Shown here: positions 1 to 8,941 of the stretch, in pieces
How the letters are laid out: every line of letters starts with the position of its first letter
Position numbering within the stretch: position 1 is the stretch's first letter
NCBI RefSeq assembly: GCF_000196795.1
Contig: NC_014259.1
Location: forward strand, 3,038,001-3,102,000
Direction: 5' to 3'
Source: Acinetobacter oleivorans DR1
GTDB taxonomy: Bacteria; Pseudomonadota; Gammaproteobacteria; Pseudomonadales; Moraxellaceae
DNA: 64,000 nt
Made by a program: the position numbers and the translations under genes
The notes under the pieces: model-generated
Seen by the model: the letters and a program-made list of their open reading frames with translations, nothing else
The model's database searches: none
What the model was told of the DNA's origin: nothing

Positions 1-1
1 A

Positions 2-103
2 ATTAAGAAACTGGAAAAACAGCTAGGTGTACGTGAAGATGCTAAAAAACGTCTTCAACTCGAAGAACTACAACAGCAACTCATGCAATTACAGGAGGTC
101 TGA
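2..103 (+). CDS. C-terminal end of probable RnfB/RsxB electron-transport protein (partial)
   Basis: An open frame enters from the left edge and stops at 101-103. The visible 33 residues are a Lys/Glu/Gln/Leu-rich, coiled-coil-like tail with no conserved domain. Its stop codon touches the nth start, and its last codons hold the AGGAGG ribosome binding site of nth, so the two are co-transcribed and probably translationally coupled. In Acinetobacter and other gammaproteobacteria nth commonly follows rnf/rsx genes, and Acinetobacter RnfB ends in a charged tail. The identity rests on that context only. Confidence 0.5.
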   Translation: MKKLEKQLGVREDAKKRLQLEELQQQLMQLQEV

Positions 104-793
104 ATGGCTGTCAAAAATATGACGAAAAAGCAGATTCAAATTTTCTTTGAACGCCTTCGTGAACAACGGCCCTCTCCTCAAACCGAGTTAAAATACTCAT
201 CTTCTTTTGAGTTACTCATTGCAGTTATGTTGTCAGCTCAAGCAACCGACGTGAGTGTGAATAAGGCAACTGATAAACTTTACCCTGTGGCTAATACAGC
301 CGAAAAAATCTACAACTTAGGCGTAGATGGATTAAAGGAATATATTAAAACAATTGGCCTTTACAACGCTAAAGCCGAAAATGTCATTAAGACCTGTAAG
401 ATTTTAATGGAACAATTTAACGGCGAAGTTCCAAGCAACAGAAAAGACTTGGAAGCTTTACCGGGCGTCGGACGTAAAACCGCAAATGTTGTTTTAAATA
501 CAGCTTTTGGACAACCGACTATGGCTGTCGATACCCATATTTTCCGAGTGGGAAATCGAACTGGTTTAGCCGTAGGTAAAAATGTACTTGAAGTTGAACA
601 CCGTTTAATTAAGGTCATTCCTAAAGAATTTATTTTAGATTCACATCACTGGCTCATATTGCATGGCCGCTATTGTTGTATCGCCCGTAAACCTAAATGT
701 GCTGAATGTGTAGTTGCAGATGTTTGCAACTGGCCTGATCGCTTTGAATTTGGTGCACAAAAGCAAATTGCTATTAAAAATATTGAAGCTTAA
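104..793 (+). CDS. nth: Endonuclease III, base-excision DNA glycosylase/AP lyase
   Basis: Removes oxidised pyrimidines from DNA and cleaves the abasic site. The 229-residue protein has the helix-hairpin-helix LPGVGRKTANVV with the catalytic Lys, followed by AVDTHIFRV with the catalytic Asp. Near the C-terminus is the C-X6-C-X2-C-X5-C set that binds a [4Fe-4S] cluster. Length is close to the family norm (about 211), with a short N-terminal extension. The ATG follows directly on the upstream stop and has AGGAGG at 93-98. A hairpin at 803-823 follows the stop. Confidence 0.97.
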   Translation: MAVKNMTKKQIQIFFERLREQRPSPQTELKYSSSFELLIAVMLSAQATDVSVNKATDKLYPVANTAEKIYNLGVDGLKEYIKTIGLYNAKAENVIKTCKILMEQFNGEVPSNRKDLEALPGVGRKTANVVLNTAFGQPTMAVDTHIFRVGNRTGLAVGKNVLEVEHRLIKVIPKEFILDSHHWLILHGRYCCIARKPKCAECVVADVCNWPDRFEFGAQKQIAIKNIEA

Positions 794-802
794 AAATATG
801 GT

Positions 803-823
803 TGGGTATAGGTAATATACCCA
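803..823. terminator. Hairpin between convergent nth and the 45-residue ORF
   Basis: Perfect 8-bp stem TGGGTATA/TATACCCA with loop GGTAA. Its position just after nth suggests a terminator, but the T-tract is poor on both strands, so termination may be weak. Confidence 0.45.
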
Positions 824-830
824 GTCAATC

Positions 831-968
831 TTACTTTAGACGTTTTTTCTCGTTACGCCCTTCTTTTGCTTGTTTTTGTACCTGTCTAAGCATTTTATAG
901 CTCTGATAACTTAAAAATATAACAAGTGCCAGACTTAGCAATACCACCAAAATCAATATGATTTTCAT
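831..968 (-). CDS. Small single-span membrane protein, unknown function
   Basis: A 45-codon ORF from ATG at 968 to TAA at 831. It has a strong ribosome binding site, CAGGAG six bases before the ATG. Residues 1-20 are a hydrophobic helix (MKIILILVVLLSLALVIFLS). The remainder is highly basic and polar (KMLRQVQKQAKEGRNEKKR), as in a small inner-membrane protein with a cytoplasmic positive tail. It lies between nth and the adk terminator and is convergent with nth. I recognise no family. The ribosome binding site and clean topology argue for a real gene. Confidence 0.6.
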   Translation of the reverse strand: MKIILILVVLLSLALVIFLSYQSYKMLRQVQKQAKEGRNEKKRLK

Positions 969-995
969 ATTGTTCTCCTGCACTGAATGAAAGAA

Positions 996-1020
996 AAGAG
1001 CCCTCACAAAGAGGGCTCTT
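996..1020 (-). terminator. Intrinsic terminator of adk
   Basis: 10-bp perfect stem AAGAGCCCTC/GAGGGCTCTT with a 5-base loop. Read on the minus strand it is followed by TTTCTTTC. It lies 20 bases past the adk stop. Confidence 0.85.
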
Positions 1021-1039
1021 TATCACAAACAATATTAAA

Positions 1040-1693
1040 TTATTTGTCTAAGATGTTGAACAAATCTTTTTGTACATCTTCAATTGTACGCAAGCCATCA
1101 AGCTTGTCATAAGTCGGTGCGTTCTCACCAGATGCAGCACGGCTTTGATAGAATCCAACCAATTGCTCAGTTTCTGTATGATAAGAAGCTAAACGTTTAC
1201 GGATTGTTTCTTCTTGGTCATCTGGACGTTGAACAAGATCTTCACCAGTTTCATCATCTTTACCTTCCACTTTAGGTGGATTGTAAACTGTATGATAAAC
1301 ACGGCCAGAAGCTGGATGCTGACGACGACCAGAAAGACGTTGTACGATTTCTTCGTCAGGAACATCAATTTCAATCACGTGATCAATGTTAATCCCTTCT
1401 TTTTCCAAAGCTTCAGCTTGTGGAATCGTACGTGGGAAACCATCGAAAATGCAGCCATTTACACAGTCAGGCTGAGCAATACGTTCTTTTACTAAACCGA
1501 TAATAAGTTCATCTGAAACCAAACCACCAGATTCCATTACACTTTTAGCTTTTAGACCTAATTCAGTACCTTCACGAATTGCAGCACGGAGCATATCACC
1601 GGTTGAAATTTGTGGGACATTGTAGCGCTTACAGATCAACTGAGCCTGAGTCCCTTTGCCTGCTCCAGGTGGTCCGAGTAAAATAATGCGCAT
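1040..1693 (-). CDS. adk: Adenylate kinase
   Basis: Interconverts ATP + AMP and 2 ADP in the cytoplasm. The protein opens with MRIILLGPPGAGKGTQA, the P-loop of the family, and carries the AMP-site motif DGFPRT and a LID domain (GRRQHPASGRVYH). No zinc-binding Cys tetrad is seen in the LID, as in other Gram-negative enzymes. The start at 1693 (217 residues) is preferred over an in-frame ATG at 1708, because GAGG lies 7-8 bases before it and the P-loop then sits at the usual distance from the N-terminus. Transcribed alone, with terminator 996-1020. Confidence 0.97.
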   Translation of the reverse strand: MRIILLGPPGAGKGTQAQLICKRYNVPQISTGDMLRAAIREGTELGLKAKSVMESGGLVSDELIIGLVKERIAQPDCVNGCIFDGFPRTIPQAEALEKEGINIDHVIEIDVPDEEIVQRLSGRRQHPASGRVYHTVYNPPKVEGKDDETGEDLVQRPDDQEETIRKRLASYHTETEQLVGFYQSRAASGENAPTYDKLDGLRTIEDVQKDLFNILDK

Positions 1694-1779
1694 AAAAAAC
1701 ATCCTCATTTAAAACAATGAATATGAAGTCCGGCAGAAAAAGTCTCGTTAATCTTCAATAGATCCTGCCCGACGTCGAA

Positions 1780-3093
1780 TTATAAGAAAGCCACAAACAA
1801 ATGTATTGTACCAGCAATAAATCCGGTTACCCCACCTAGTACAATAAGAATCCACTCATCCTCCTGAAATGCAGGACGCAATAAATTCTGAAACTCTTTT
1901 GGTGTCAGTTCGCGAATACGCTCTTTAAACATTTGAAAAATCTTCTGTGCCCGGCTTGCGTTCAGCGCTGGGTCACATACGGGTCCCATCGTAATTTCAA
2001 TTGATCGATCAATCAAGTCCGTCTTTAATCTTGCGTACTCTCTTGGCCCTAAAGAAAGCTGTAAAGATGTACGAACTAACGGTGTTTCCATAATTTCGTT
2101 AATATGACGCTTCACAATGCGGCGGGTCTTATCTTTACGCGGCCCATACATCATTTCGGTCATAATCGATTTTAACGTAATTAAATCTTCTGTTACTACG
2201 CTTGAAAACACGTCAGAGACTTCCTCTTGACGCTTCATGAAAGCACCTTGGAAATTATAAGTCCCAATTCGAAGAACGGGTACAATCCAAGGGAACTTAC
2301 GATCTTTTGTTAATCTAAAAATCTGTGGGTAACGAATATAATGTGGTTCAATCGGATTAAATACCATCCAGATCGCAATCCAGTTCGTTAAAAAGCCCCA
2401 AATTGAAGCCCAAAACGGTACAGTCCAGTGCCAAGGTACGACAAACCAAACAATCATTTGGAAAATACCAAAGAACATTCCAATTAAAGCACTAATATGC
2501 CAAATAAAGTTGATTTCTTTTTGCCCAACTTTTAAGAACATCCGTACCATTAAACGGCGGTCACCTTCCATCTGGCTAACCACCATTTCACGCATATTAA
2601 CCAGTGACTCGACATTCATGGTCAGCTCAGTCACTAATTCCCTTAATACACCGGGTAATTGTTTATGCGCCTGTGCATAAATACGGCGTTTAATTGAATA
2701 AGGTAAATTTTCCCAAAGAACAGCATTACGATCGATCATGACTTCATCAATCAGATGTTCAAGTTCAAATCCAACCTGCTCACCAATAATGCGTGCCATA
2801 TCTTCAGGGTCCATTGCCTCTAAAAATTCACGCAATGAACCTAACTTAGATAATGTATTGTCGGTAATAATACCCGAGATACGTCCAGCTTTACGTGGCA
2901 CAATACCTTGCCAACCTACGGGTAATGGACCTAAATGGAATCCCCAAAATTTAATTGGGTAAAACACCATTTTCAAAGCCATCCAAACGTGTGCCCATGT
3001 AACAAAGGCAGTGACTGGAATGATACTCAAAACGGCCCAAAAATCAGGTCTGTGTAAAAAGGTCTGCCACAATCCGCTGACGTACTCTAACAT
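1780..3093 (-). CDS. DUF445-family integral membrane protein
   Basis: A 437-residue protein with a hydrophobic N-terminal segment (about 17-45), then the GWQGIVPRKA stretch typical of DUF445 proteins. It has two central hydrophobic stretches (about 200-245) and a C-terminal hydrophobic hairpin (VLGGVTGFIAGTIHLFVAFL). The regions between are charged and helical. Family members are inner-membrane proteins of unknown role. It is downstream of the 3155-3673 gene on the same strand with a 61-base gap, so co-transcription is possible. No clear terminator is seen before adk. Confidence 0.75.
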   Translation of the reverse strand: MLEYVSGLWQTFLHRPDFWAVLSIIPVTAFVTWAHVWMALKMVFYPIKFWGFHLGPLPVGWQGIVPRKAGRISGIITDNTLSKLGSLREFLEAMDPEDMARIIGEQVGFELEHLIDEVMIDRNAVLWENLPYSIKRRIYAQAHKQLPGVLRELVTELTMNVESLVNMREMVVSQMEGDRRLMVRMFLKVGQKEINFIWHISALIGMFFGIFQMIVWFVVPWHWTVPFWASIWGFLTNWIAIWMVFNPIEPHYIRYPQIFRLTKDRKFPWIVPVLRIGTYNFQGAFMKRQEEVSDVFSSVVTEDLITLKSIMTEMMYGPRKDKTRRIVKRHINEIMETPLVRTSLQLSLGPREYARLKTDLIDRSIEITMGPVCDPALNASRAQKIFQMFKERIRELTPKEFQNLLRPAFQEDEWILIVLGGVTGFIAGTIHLFVAFL

Positions 3094-3154
3094 GTAAGAC
3101 TCTCGTATTTATTTGTGCTCTGCTTATGGCGAGTTAAAGATAAACTGCTTTGTT

Positions 3155-3673
3155 TTATAAACCAAAACTTAGAGAATAAGAAAATTGAATCTGTGGTTTA
3201 GTATCCGCAGCAACTGCTCCGTTCTGGTCAGTTAGTTTTTCCGCCGCGCCAATACCCACACTAAAAGTACTAATTCTTTCTGAATTCAACAATACATAGG
3301 CCAAATCGACACCAGCGCCTAAACGGGATTTATAATCACCATCGACCTCTTTACTATCGAGATGCCCAGCATAAAAACCAATATAGTAACCATTTTTATC
3401 TGTGCCGGTAAGATAGTACGGATATCGAAACCCGACTTGGCCACCAGCAGTTTTGTCACCATTCAAAAATGCGCCAACTTTGGCATAGGCGATACCATAA
3501 GGGTTTACCCATTCGCCGTTTAAATGTAATAGTTTTTGTGTAAAACCGGCACCCACATTCCACGTAGATGCAGTATGTCCTACTAATTTTGCTTCCGGAA
3601 GAAACGAATAGTCTTGAGCATGAGCCCAACTGCTTACCGTCAGAACTGCAAGTAAGGGATAAATTTTTCTCAT
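3155..3673 (-). CDS. Putative exported outer-membrane beta-barrel-like protein
   Basis: A 172-residue protein with an N-terminal signal peptide (cleavage after AHA, before QDYSF). The mature chain has alternating polar and hydrophobic strands rich in Gly, Tyr and aromatics and ends in ...SYSLSFGL, close to the C-terminal pattern of small outer-membrane barrels. The start at 3673 is chosen over 3685 because TGGAG lies 6-7 bases before it and the signal peptide then begins with MRKIYPLL. I do not recognise a named family. The function is unknown. Confidence 0.6.
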   Translation of the reverse strand: MRKIYPLLAVLTVSSWAHAQDYSFLPEAKLVGHTASTWNVGAGFTQKLLHLNGEWVNPYGIAYAKVGAFLNGDKTAGGQVGFRYPYYLTGTDKNGYYIGFYAGHLDSKEVDGDYKSRLGAGVDLAYVLLNSERISTFSVGIGAAEKLTDQNGAVAADTKPQIQFSYSLSFGL

Positions 3674-3908
3674 TATTTTCTCCATTTTCCCTAATCGTAT
3701 GGTGAGAACAACCCTATTCTATTGAATGAGAGACTTTAACAGAATTATTTTGCTTCTTATATACAAGTATCTACAATTTTGTTGTCTGCAAAGTCAAAAC
3801 GTATCTTATCGAAATGCACGGAAACTTTGAAAATTATGCAATATTTTAAACGCTCTTGCGTTAGAATAAGCAGCTATTTTTCCACCCTATGTCATTAAGT
3901 CGATCCTT

Positions 3909-5927
3909 ATGAAGCAGCACTTTCCTTTAAAAGATATCCAGCAAGAAAAGCGCATTTATCGAGGACGAATTTTTTTTGCCGTAGGTCTTGTTATCGTTTG
4001 CTTATTAGTACTGATTAGCAGATACGCTTATCTGCAAATTTTTCACTACGACGAATTTTCTACCGCATCAGATAAAAACCGAATTCGCTTGCAGCCACTT
4101 CCACCTGCTCGTGGTTATATCTATGATCGAAATGGTGTATTACTAGCAGATAATTATCCAGTTTTTACAGCAACTTTAAGTAAAACCGATGTAGAAGATG
4201 TGGAGGGTGTTGTTGAGCAGCTACAGCCTATTTTAGATTTAACACAAGAAGATATTGACCGTTTCAAAAGTCGTATAAAAACAGCTCGAAAAACTGAACG
4301 TGTCGCAATTAAACTTAATCTAACCGAAGCTAACATTGCCAAGTTCAGTGAAGCTAAATATAAATTTCCCGGCGTAAGAATCGAAACACAGATGACCCGT
4401 TACTATCCACACGGTGAGTTATTTGCTCATGTGATTGGTTATGTAGGGCGTATTAACGATAAAGAATTAAAAAGTATTGATAAAGATTTATATGCTGGAA
4501 CCAACCTAATTGGAAAGATTGGCGTTGAGAAAAGTTATGAAGATTTGCTACACGGAACACCAGGTTACGAATCTGTTGAAGCAGATGCTCACAGTAACAT
4601 ATTGCGCCATTTAGGCCGTAAAGATCCTACTCGCGGCAATGACCTCTATTTATCTTTAGATTATGGTTTACAGGTTGTTGCATCTCAACAGCTCGCAGGC
4701 CGTCGTGGCGCCATTGTTGCCATCGACCCCCGTACTGGTGAAATTCTGGCTTTAGTATCTAGTCCAAGCTTCAACCCTAATTTATTTGTGACGGGTATTA
4801 ACCATAAAGATTATAGTTCTTTACGTGATAATTTAGATCAACCGCTTTATAACCGTGCGGTACAAGGTGCATATCCTCCAGGTTCTACCATTAAACCAAT
4901 GGAAGCAATGGGTGGTTTACACTACGGTATTGTAAACTGGTCAACAGCCATTTCTGACCCAGGCTATTTCCACTTACCTGGCGATTCGCATAAGTTCCGC
5001 GACTGGAAAAAAACTGGTCATGGAATTGTAAACATGCATAAAGCCATCATTATGTCATGTGACACCTATTTTTATATTCTTGCCCATCAAATGGGTATTG
5101 ATCAAATGAACCAATGGATGCGTCAATTTGGGTTCGGTCAAAAAACAGGTGTCGATCTACCAAGTGAAAGTGAAGGTCTTTACCCAAATCCTGAATGGAA
5201 AATGCGTACTCGCAAAGCCAAATGGATGAAAGGTGAAACGATTTCTGTGAGTATTGGTCAAGGTGCATTTACAGCTACACCTTTACAACTAGCTATGGCG
5301 ACTGCAATTACAGCCAATCATGGTTCTCATGTCACCCCTCATGTTTTACGTGCAACGCATGGTGCAAAACCATTTACTGTACGTAATGCACCTGATGGCA
5401 AAATCAACTTCAACGGAACAGATGAAGACTGGATTCAAATGCGCGATGCCATGATTGATGTAATTCAATCAGGTACTGGTCGAGGCATTCGTACACCTCT
5501 CTATCAAATTGCAGGAAAGACAGGAACTGCACAGGTTAAAAGTATTGCACAGGGTAAACGCTACAATGAAGCAGCCCTGAGCGAACGCCAACTTGACCAT
5601 GGTTTATTCGTTGGATTTGCACCTGCTGATAAGCCAGAAATTGCGATTGCCGTGATTTGGGAAAATGGTCGTCATGGTGGTTCTGCTGCTCAACTTGCAA
5701 GACCTATTTTTGATTACTGGTTATTAACTCGTAAGAAAAACCCAGTCCGACCAGCAAACCATCAAGTCAATGGTGGACTAATGACCGCTGGAATTAAGCC
5801 AGGTGAGCTATCAAGCGGCGGCGAAGTTGCTAGCTCTACTCCAGCATCAGCTACTTCAACTGCACCCGCAGCCTCAACACCACAGGCTACACCAGCTCGC
5901 CCTGCAACCAATGAGGTCGATGAATAA
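3909..5927 (+). CDS. mrdA: Penicillin-binding protein 2, elongasome transpeptidase
   Basis: Class B PBP that cross-links peptidoglycan during rod-shape elongation, anchored in the inner membrane. It has a short cytoplasmic N-terminus, one membrane span (about 20-43), the dimerisation domain with PARGYIYDRNG, and the transpeptidase domain with S326-T-I-K329, S383-C-D385 and K537-T-G539. At 672 residues it is longer than the E. coli protein (633); the extra is a Ser/Ala/Thr/Pro-rich C-terminal tail (about 625-672). rodA is not adjacent here. The stop overlaps the rsmD start by one base, so the two form an operon. Confidence 0.97.
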   Translation: MKQHFPLKDIQQEKRIYRGRIFFAVGLVIVCLLVLISRYAYLQIFHYDEFSTASDKNRIRLQPLPPARGYIYDRNGVLLADNYPVFTATLSKTDVEDVEGVVEQLQPILDLTQEDIDRFKSRIKTARKTERVAIKLNLTEANIAKFSEAKYKFPGVRIETQMTRYYPHGELFAHVIGYVGRINDKELKSIDKDLYAGTNLIGKIGVEKSYEDLLHGTPGYESVEADAHSNILRHLGRKDPTRGNDLYLSLDYGLQVVASQQLAGRRGAIVAIDPRTGEILALVSSPSFNPNLFVTGINHKDYSSLRDNLDQPLYNRAVQGAYPPGSTIKPMEAMGGLHYGIVNWSTAISDPGYFHLPGDSHKFRDWKKTGHGIVNMHKAIIMSCDTYFYILAHQMGIDQMNQWMRQFGFGQKTGVDLPSESEGLYPNPEWKMRTRKAKWMKGETISVSIGQGAFTATPLQLAMATAITANHGSHVTPHVLRATHGAKPFTVRNAPDGKINFNGTDEDWIQMRDAMIDVIQSGTGRGIRTPLYQIAGKTGTAQVKSIAQGKRYNEAALSERQLDHGLFVGFAPADKPEIAIAVIWENGRHGGSAAQLARPIFDYWLLTRKKNPVRPANHQVNGGLMTAGIKPGELSSGGEVASSTPASATSTAPAASTPQATPARPATNEVDE

Positions 5928-6478
5928 TGAAAAACCAATTACGCATTATTGGTGGCGAATGGAAAAGACGAGTACTTCCCTTCGCTAGCATTGAGGGCTT
6001 ACGCCCAACTCCAGACAGAGTCCGCGAAACTCTATTTAACTGGCTCATGTGGGATATTCAAAATGCACATGTCCTCGATGTTTGTACAGGCTCTGGCGCA
6101 TTAGGTTTTGAAGCGTTGTCACGTGGTGCTGCGTCAGTTTATATGATTGAACCAGACAAAACTCAGGCACGTTTTTTAAAAGATAATGTTGAGCTATTAA
6201 AAGCCCAAAATTGTCATTTAATCAATGCAACTGCTCAGCAAGCTTTACCCCGTTTAAAAGAACAATTCGATGTTGTGTTTTTAGACCCACCTTATAGTCT
6301 AGATTTATGGCAAGAACTTTCAAACTTGGCTGAACCCCATATTAAAAAGAATGGGTATATTTATGTTGAAGCTGATCGAGATTTATCTCAACTTCTTCTC
6401 CCTTCAACATGGCAACAAGTTAAAACAACGAAAGCTGGTACCGTTCACGCAGGGCTTTATCAAAAAGTAGCTGAATAA
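5927..6478 (+). CDS. rsmD: 16S rRNA (guanine966-N2)-methyltransferase
   Basis: Methylates G966 of 16S rRNA in the 30S subunit using S-adenosylmethionine. The 183-residue protein shows the RsmD start pattern (RIIGGEWKRR, LRPTPDRVRETLFNWL), the SAM-binding loop DVCTGSGALGFEALSRGA and the catalytic DPPY motif. The ATG overlaps the mrdA stop (TAATG), showing coupled translation. Terminator at 6478-6505. Confidence 0.96.
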   Translation: MKNQLRIIGGEWKRRVLPFASIEGLRPTPDRVRETLFNWLMWDIQNAHVLDVCTGSGALGFEALSRGAASVYMIEPDKTQARFLKDNVELLKAQNCHLINATAQQALPRLKEQFDVVFLDPPYSLDLWQELSNLAEPHIKKNGYIYVEADRDLSQLLLPSTWQQVKTTKAGTVHAGLYQKVAE

Positions 6479-6505
6479 AAAAGGTAGCCTAAAGCTACCT
6501 TTTAC
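6478..6505. terminator. Bidirectional terminator between rsmD and ureJ
   Basis: Stem AAGGTAGC/GCTACCTT flanked by A and T runs, loop CTAAA. It serves rsmD and the convergent urease operon. Confidence 0.85.
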
Positions 6506-6519
6506 TTTTGAAATAATGA

Positions 6520-7089
6520 CTAACTTAATCCAATCACTGCAACAACTGCTGCACAGGCGCCAACAATTTTTTTGCCATATGGCACATATCGTGTAAGTGC
6601 AGCACCCAATGCTAAGCCACCACAATAAATTAAAGCCATAGCTGAAACCATACCCATTACTAATGCAACAACATGGCCTGAGTGTGCTAATTCAACACCA
6701 TGCGCTACGCCATGAAAGCTTGCAAGGAATGCCACAGCGATAGGTAAAATCCGATTTGATTTTGTCCATAGTGCAATTGCTGTAACGACTAAAGAAGCAA
6801 TAATTCCATATTCAGCAACATTTACAGGGACTAAGCCTTGAGCACCGATTAAAAAGCCAATAATGAGGGTTACACTTAAAGTTATGACACCTGCAATTTT
6901 CCATTGCTTAGCTGCCGACCAGAGTAGAACACCAAAAGCCAAAGCCATGATTAAATGGTCTAAACCAGTAAATGGATGAATAAAACCCGCTATAAAACCA
7001 AAATGTTCATGGTCATGTCCTGGGTGTGCCATTGCAAGTGCCGGCAATAATGCAAGGAGCCCTATGCCCCATTTTTTAATGAAGTTCAT
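6520..7089 (-). CDS. ureJ: HupE/UreJ-family nickel permease
   Basis: A 189-residue polytopic membrane protein with an N-terminal signal-like segment. A His-rich stretch (HPGHDHEH) and the family motif HPFTGLDHLIMA follow, then five to six further hydrophobic helices including a SFHGVAHG segment. HupE/UreJ proteins are thought to move nickel. As the last gene of the urease cluster, 9 bases after ureG, it most likely supplies Ni for urease. The assignment is by family and context. Confidence 0.88.
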   Translation of the reverse strand: MNFIKKWGIGLLALLPALAMAHPGHDHEHFGFIAGFIHPFTGLDHLIMALAFGVLLWSAAKQWKIAGVITLSVTLIIGFLIGAQGLVPVNVAEYGIIASLVVTAIALWTKSNRILPIAVAFLASFHGVAHGVELAHSGHVVALVMGMVSAMALIYCGGLALGAALTRYVPYGKKIVGACAAVVAVIGLS

Positions 7090-7098
7090 AATCTCTCC

Positions 7099-7713
7099 TT
7101 AAGCTTTAAACAGCCCTTGCTTCTCGATAAATTGAATGATTTCTTCAAGACCATCTTGGGTTTTCATATTTGAAAATAAGAATGGCTTTTCTCCGCGCAT
7201 GCGTTTCGCATCTTGATCCATCACATCAAGATTTGCACCGACCATTGGTGCAAGGTCAGTTTTATTAATAATCAGTAAATCTGATTTGGTAATACCCGGC
7301 CCGCCTTTACGAGGGATTTTTTCTCCACCTGCCACATCAATCACATATAGAGTTAAATCAGAAAGCTCCGGACTAAATGTTGCAGCTAAATTATCGCCAC
7401 CGCTTTCAATAATAATAAGCTCCAAGCCTTCAAACTTTTCACACAAATCATCAATTGCGGCCAAGTTAATTGAAGCATCTTCACGAATTGCTGTATGAGG
7501 GCAACCACCTGTTTCTACACCCACAATACGATCTGGCGACATCGCTTCGTTACGGGTTAAAAAGTTTGAATCTTCTTTGGTGTAAATATCATTTGTCACC
7601 ACAGCCATGTTGTATTTATTACGCAAGGCTAAACATAAATTAAGTGTAAGCGCAGTTTTACCCGAACCTACCGGTCCGCCAATTCCAACTCGTAATGGAC
7701 TACGTTCTGTCAT
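7099..7713 (-). CDS. ureG: Urease accessory GTPase UreG
   Basis: GTPase that powers nickel insertion into urease with UreD, UreE and UreF. The 204-residue protein has the P-loop GGPVGSGKTAL, the metal-linked CPHT motif within GGCPHTAIREDAS, and the switch region ESGGDNLAATFSPEL. NKTD gives nucleotide specificity. It starts at 7713 with AAGGAT eight bases upstream and lies 24 bases after ureF. Confidence 0.97.
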   Translation of the reverse strand: MTERSPLRVGIGGPVGSGKTALTLNLCLALRNKYNMAVVTNDIYTKEDSNFLTRNEAMSPDRIVGVETGGCPHTAIREDASINLAAIDDLCEKFEGLELIIIESGGDNLAATFSPELSDLTLYVIDVAGGEKIPRKGGPGITKSDLLIINKTDLAPMVGANLDVMDQDAKRMRGEKPFLFSNMKTQDGLEEIIQFIEKQGLFKA

Positions 7714-7737
7714 GATTTTTATCCTTCTTTCCTAAAC

Positions 7738-8403
7738 TTAAGATCTGAATAACCGTGAATATTGTGTTTCGTGTTTCATGCTCAGCATTGCATAACGGGG
7801 TAAAGCACTACTCAATTGCTCATCAACAAGTTGCAAGGCTTTTTCCACAGCCTGGGGCACCAAACCATGTAAGTGCCATAAAATTCTTTGTCCGGCCATT
7901 TGCCCTAAAGGTACAGTTTTTACCGCAGCCAGAACCTGATTTTCTAAAACAGTAAAGGTATAAGCTGTGAGCACGTCAACATCGTTAAGTCCAAGTCGAC
8001 CACAGAGCTGTGCATAGACAGGCACAAAACCAAACTGCTTTTTAACTTCAACAGGTTTTTTTAAAACATCTCTAATCCACGCATTCAAAGAAAATGCCAG
8101 CTGTTGAGACTCTGCCAAAAGCTCTTTAGTTTCACGACTTGCCTTATATAAATTTGCCCAAACCAGAAACTGATCTTGGTCATCATGATGTTGAATAAGA
8201 CGTTTTAATACTGGTAGCTCAAACCGTACTAACAGCATTTCCAGCACTTCTTCGAAATAAGCAATTGCTGAGGTTTCATCGTGTATTAAGCCAATATCGA
8301 TGGCTGTTTCTACACCTTGTGAATAACAATATGCTCCAACTGGCAATGCCGTAGAAGACAATGTCAGCAATTGAAGTAATTGCGCTGCGTTATGAATGGA
8401 CAT
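7738..8403 (-). CDS. ureF: Urease accessory protein UreF
   Basis: Helical chaperone that bridges UreG to the UreD-urease complex. The 221-residue protein has the N-terminal family pattern LLTLSSTALPVGAYCYSQGVE and a long all-helical body. Its start lies inside the 3' end of ureE (14-base overlap), which implies coupled translation. Confidence 0.94.
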   Translation of the reverse strand: MSIHNAAQLLQLLTLSSTALPVGAYCYSQGVETAIDIGLIHDETSAIAYFEEVLEMLLVRFELPVLKRLIQHHDDQDQFLVWANLYKASRETKELLAESQQLAFSLNAWIRDVLKKPVEVKKQFGFVPVYAQLCGRLGLNDVDVLTAYTFTVLENQVLAAVKTVPLGQMAGQRILWHLHGLVPQAVEKALQLVDEQLSSALPRYAMLSMKHETQYSRLFRS

Positions 8404-8872
8404 GATGCAAAGCTTTGATTGGGCTTAAGCGGTGGTCATGACTATGCTGTGCATAGGCACCGCTTTCAGGTTCAAACGGATGATCAGTTTCTGAAACTGT
8501 AAGCCCCAGTCCTTCTACCATTTCTGCAAGCACATGATCAGGCTCAAAATATAAAGCTGTAGGTGTCAACATTAATGGTACATGTCTGTTACCTAAGTGA
8601 TAGGCCGCTTTAAGCAAATCAAAATCGCTTGCTGCACTGACTTGCATCAGACGTTCAGGCTTAGCATCTACACGTAGTACATCACCTTGTTGAGTTGCAA
8701 TATATGAACCACTACGCAAAATGCCAGTACGTGGTAAATCAGCGCCAATATCTACACCACTTGCTAAAGTCGCCCGAAAGCGGGATTTTTGGCGGGTATC
8801 AAAAGTCAGTTCAACCGTTTCAAATGCTTGATCAGGAGAAATATGTTCAAGGCGTTGGGTGTAAATTTTCAT
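8390..8872 (-). CDS. ureE: Urease accessory nickel metallochaperone UreE
   Basis: Delivers Ni to the urease assembly complex. The 160-residue protein has the UreE N-terminal domain (RFRATLASGVDIGADLPRTGILRSG) and the metal-binding domain with LGNRHVPL. The C-terminal tail is only modestly His-rich (HSHDH, HHVHS), unlike the long His tail of Klebsiella UreE, so Ni storage is probably limited. GGAGAG lies upstream of the ATG at 8872. Confidence 0.95.
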   Translation of the reverse strand: MKIYTQRLEHISPDQAFETVELTFDTRQKSRFRATLASGVDIGADLPRTGILRSGSYIATQQGDVLRVDAKPERLMQVSAASDFDLLKAAYHLGNRHVPLMLTPTALYFEPDHVLAEMVEGLGLTVSETDHPFEPESGAYAQHSHDHRLSPIKALHHVHS

Positions 8873-8941
8873 TTAGCTTTTCTCTCCTTATTTATTTCTT
8901 TCATATCTAGAGTAATGAGACATATCATCTCTATAAATTCG

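Noticed and set aside
1214..1495. Open frames opposite adk
   Set aside because: Shadows of the adk coding strand with no start signals; the same holds for other antisense frames in ureG, ppk, metH and the FtsX permease gene.
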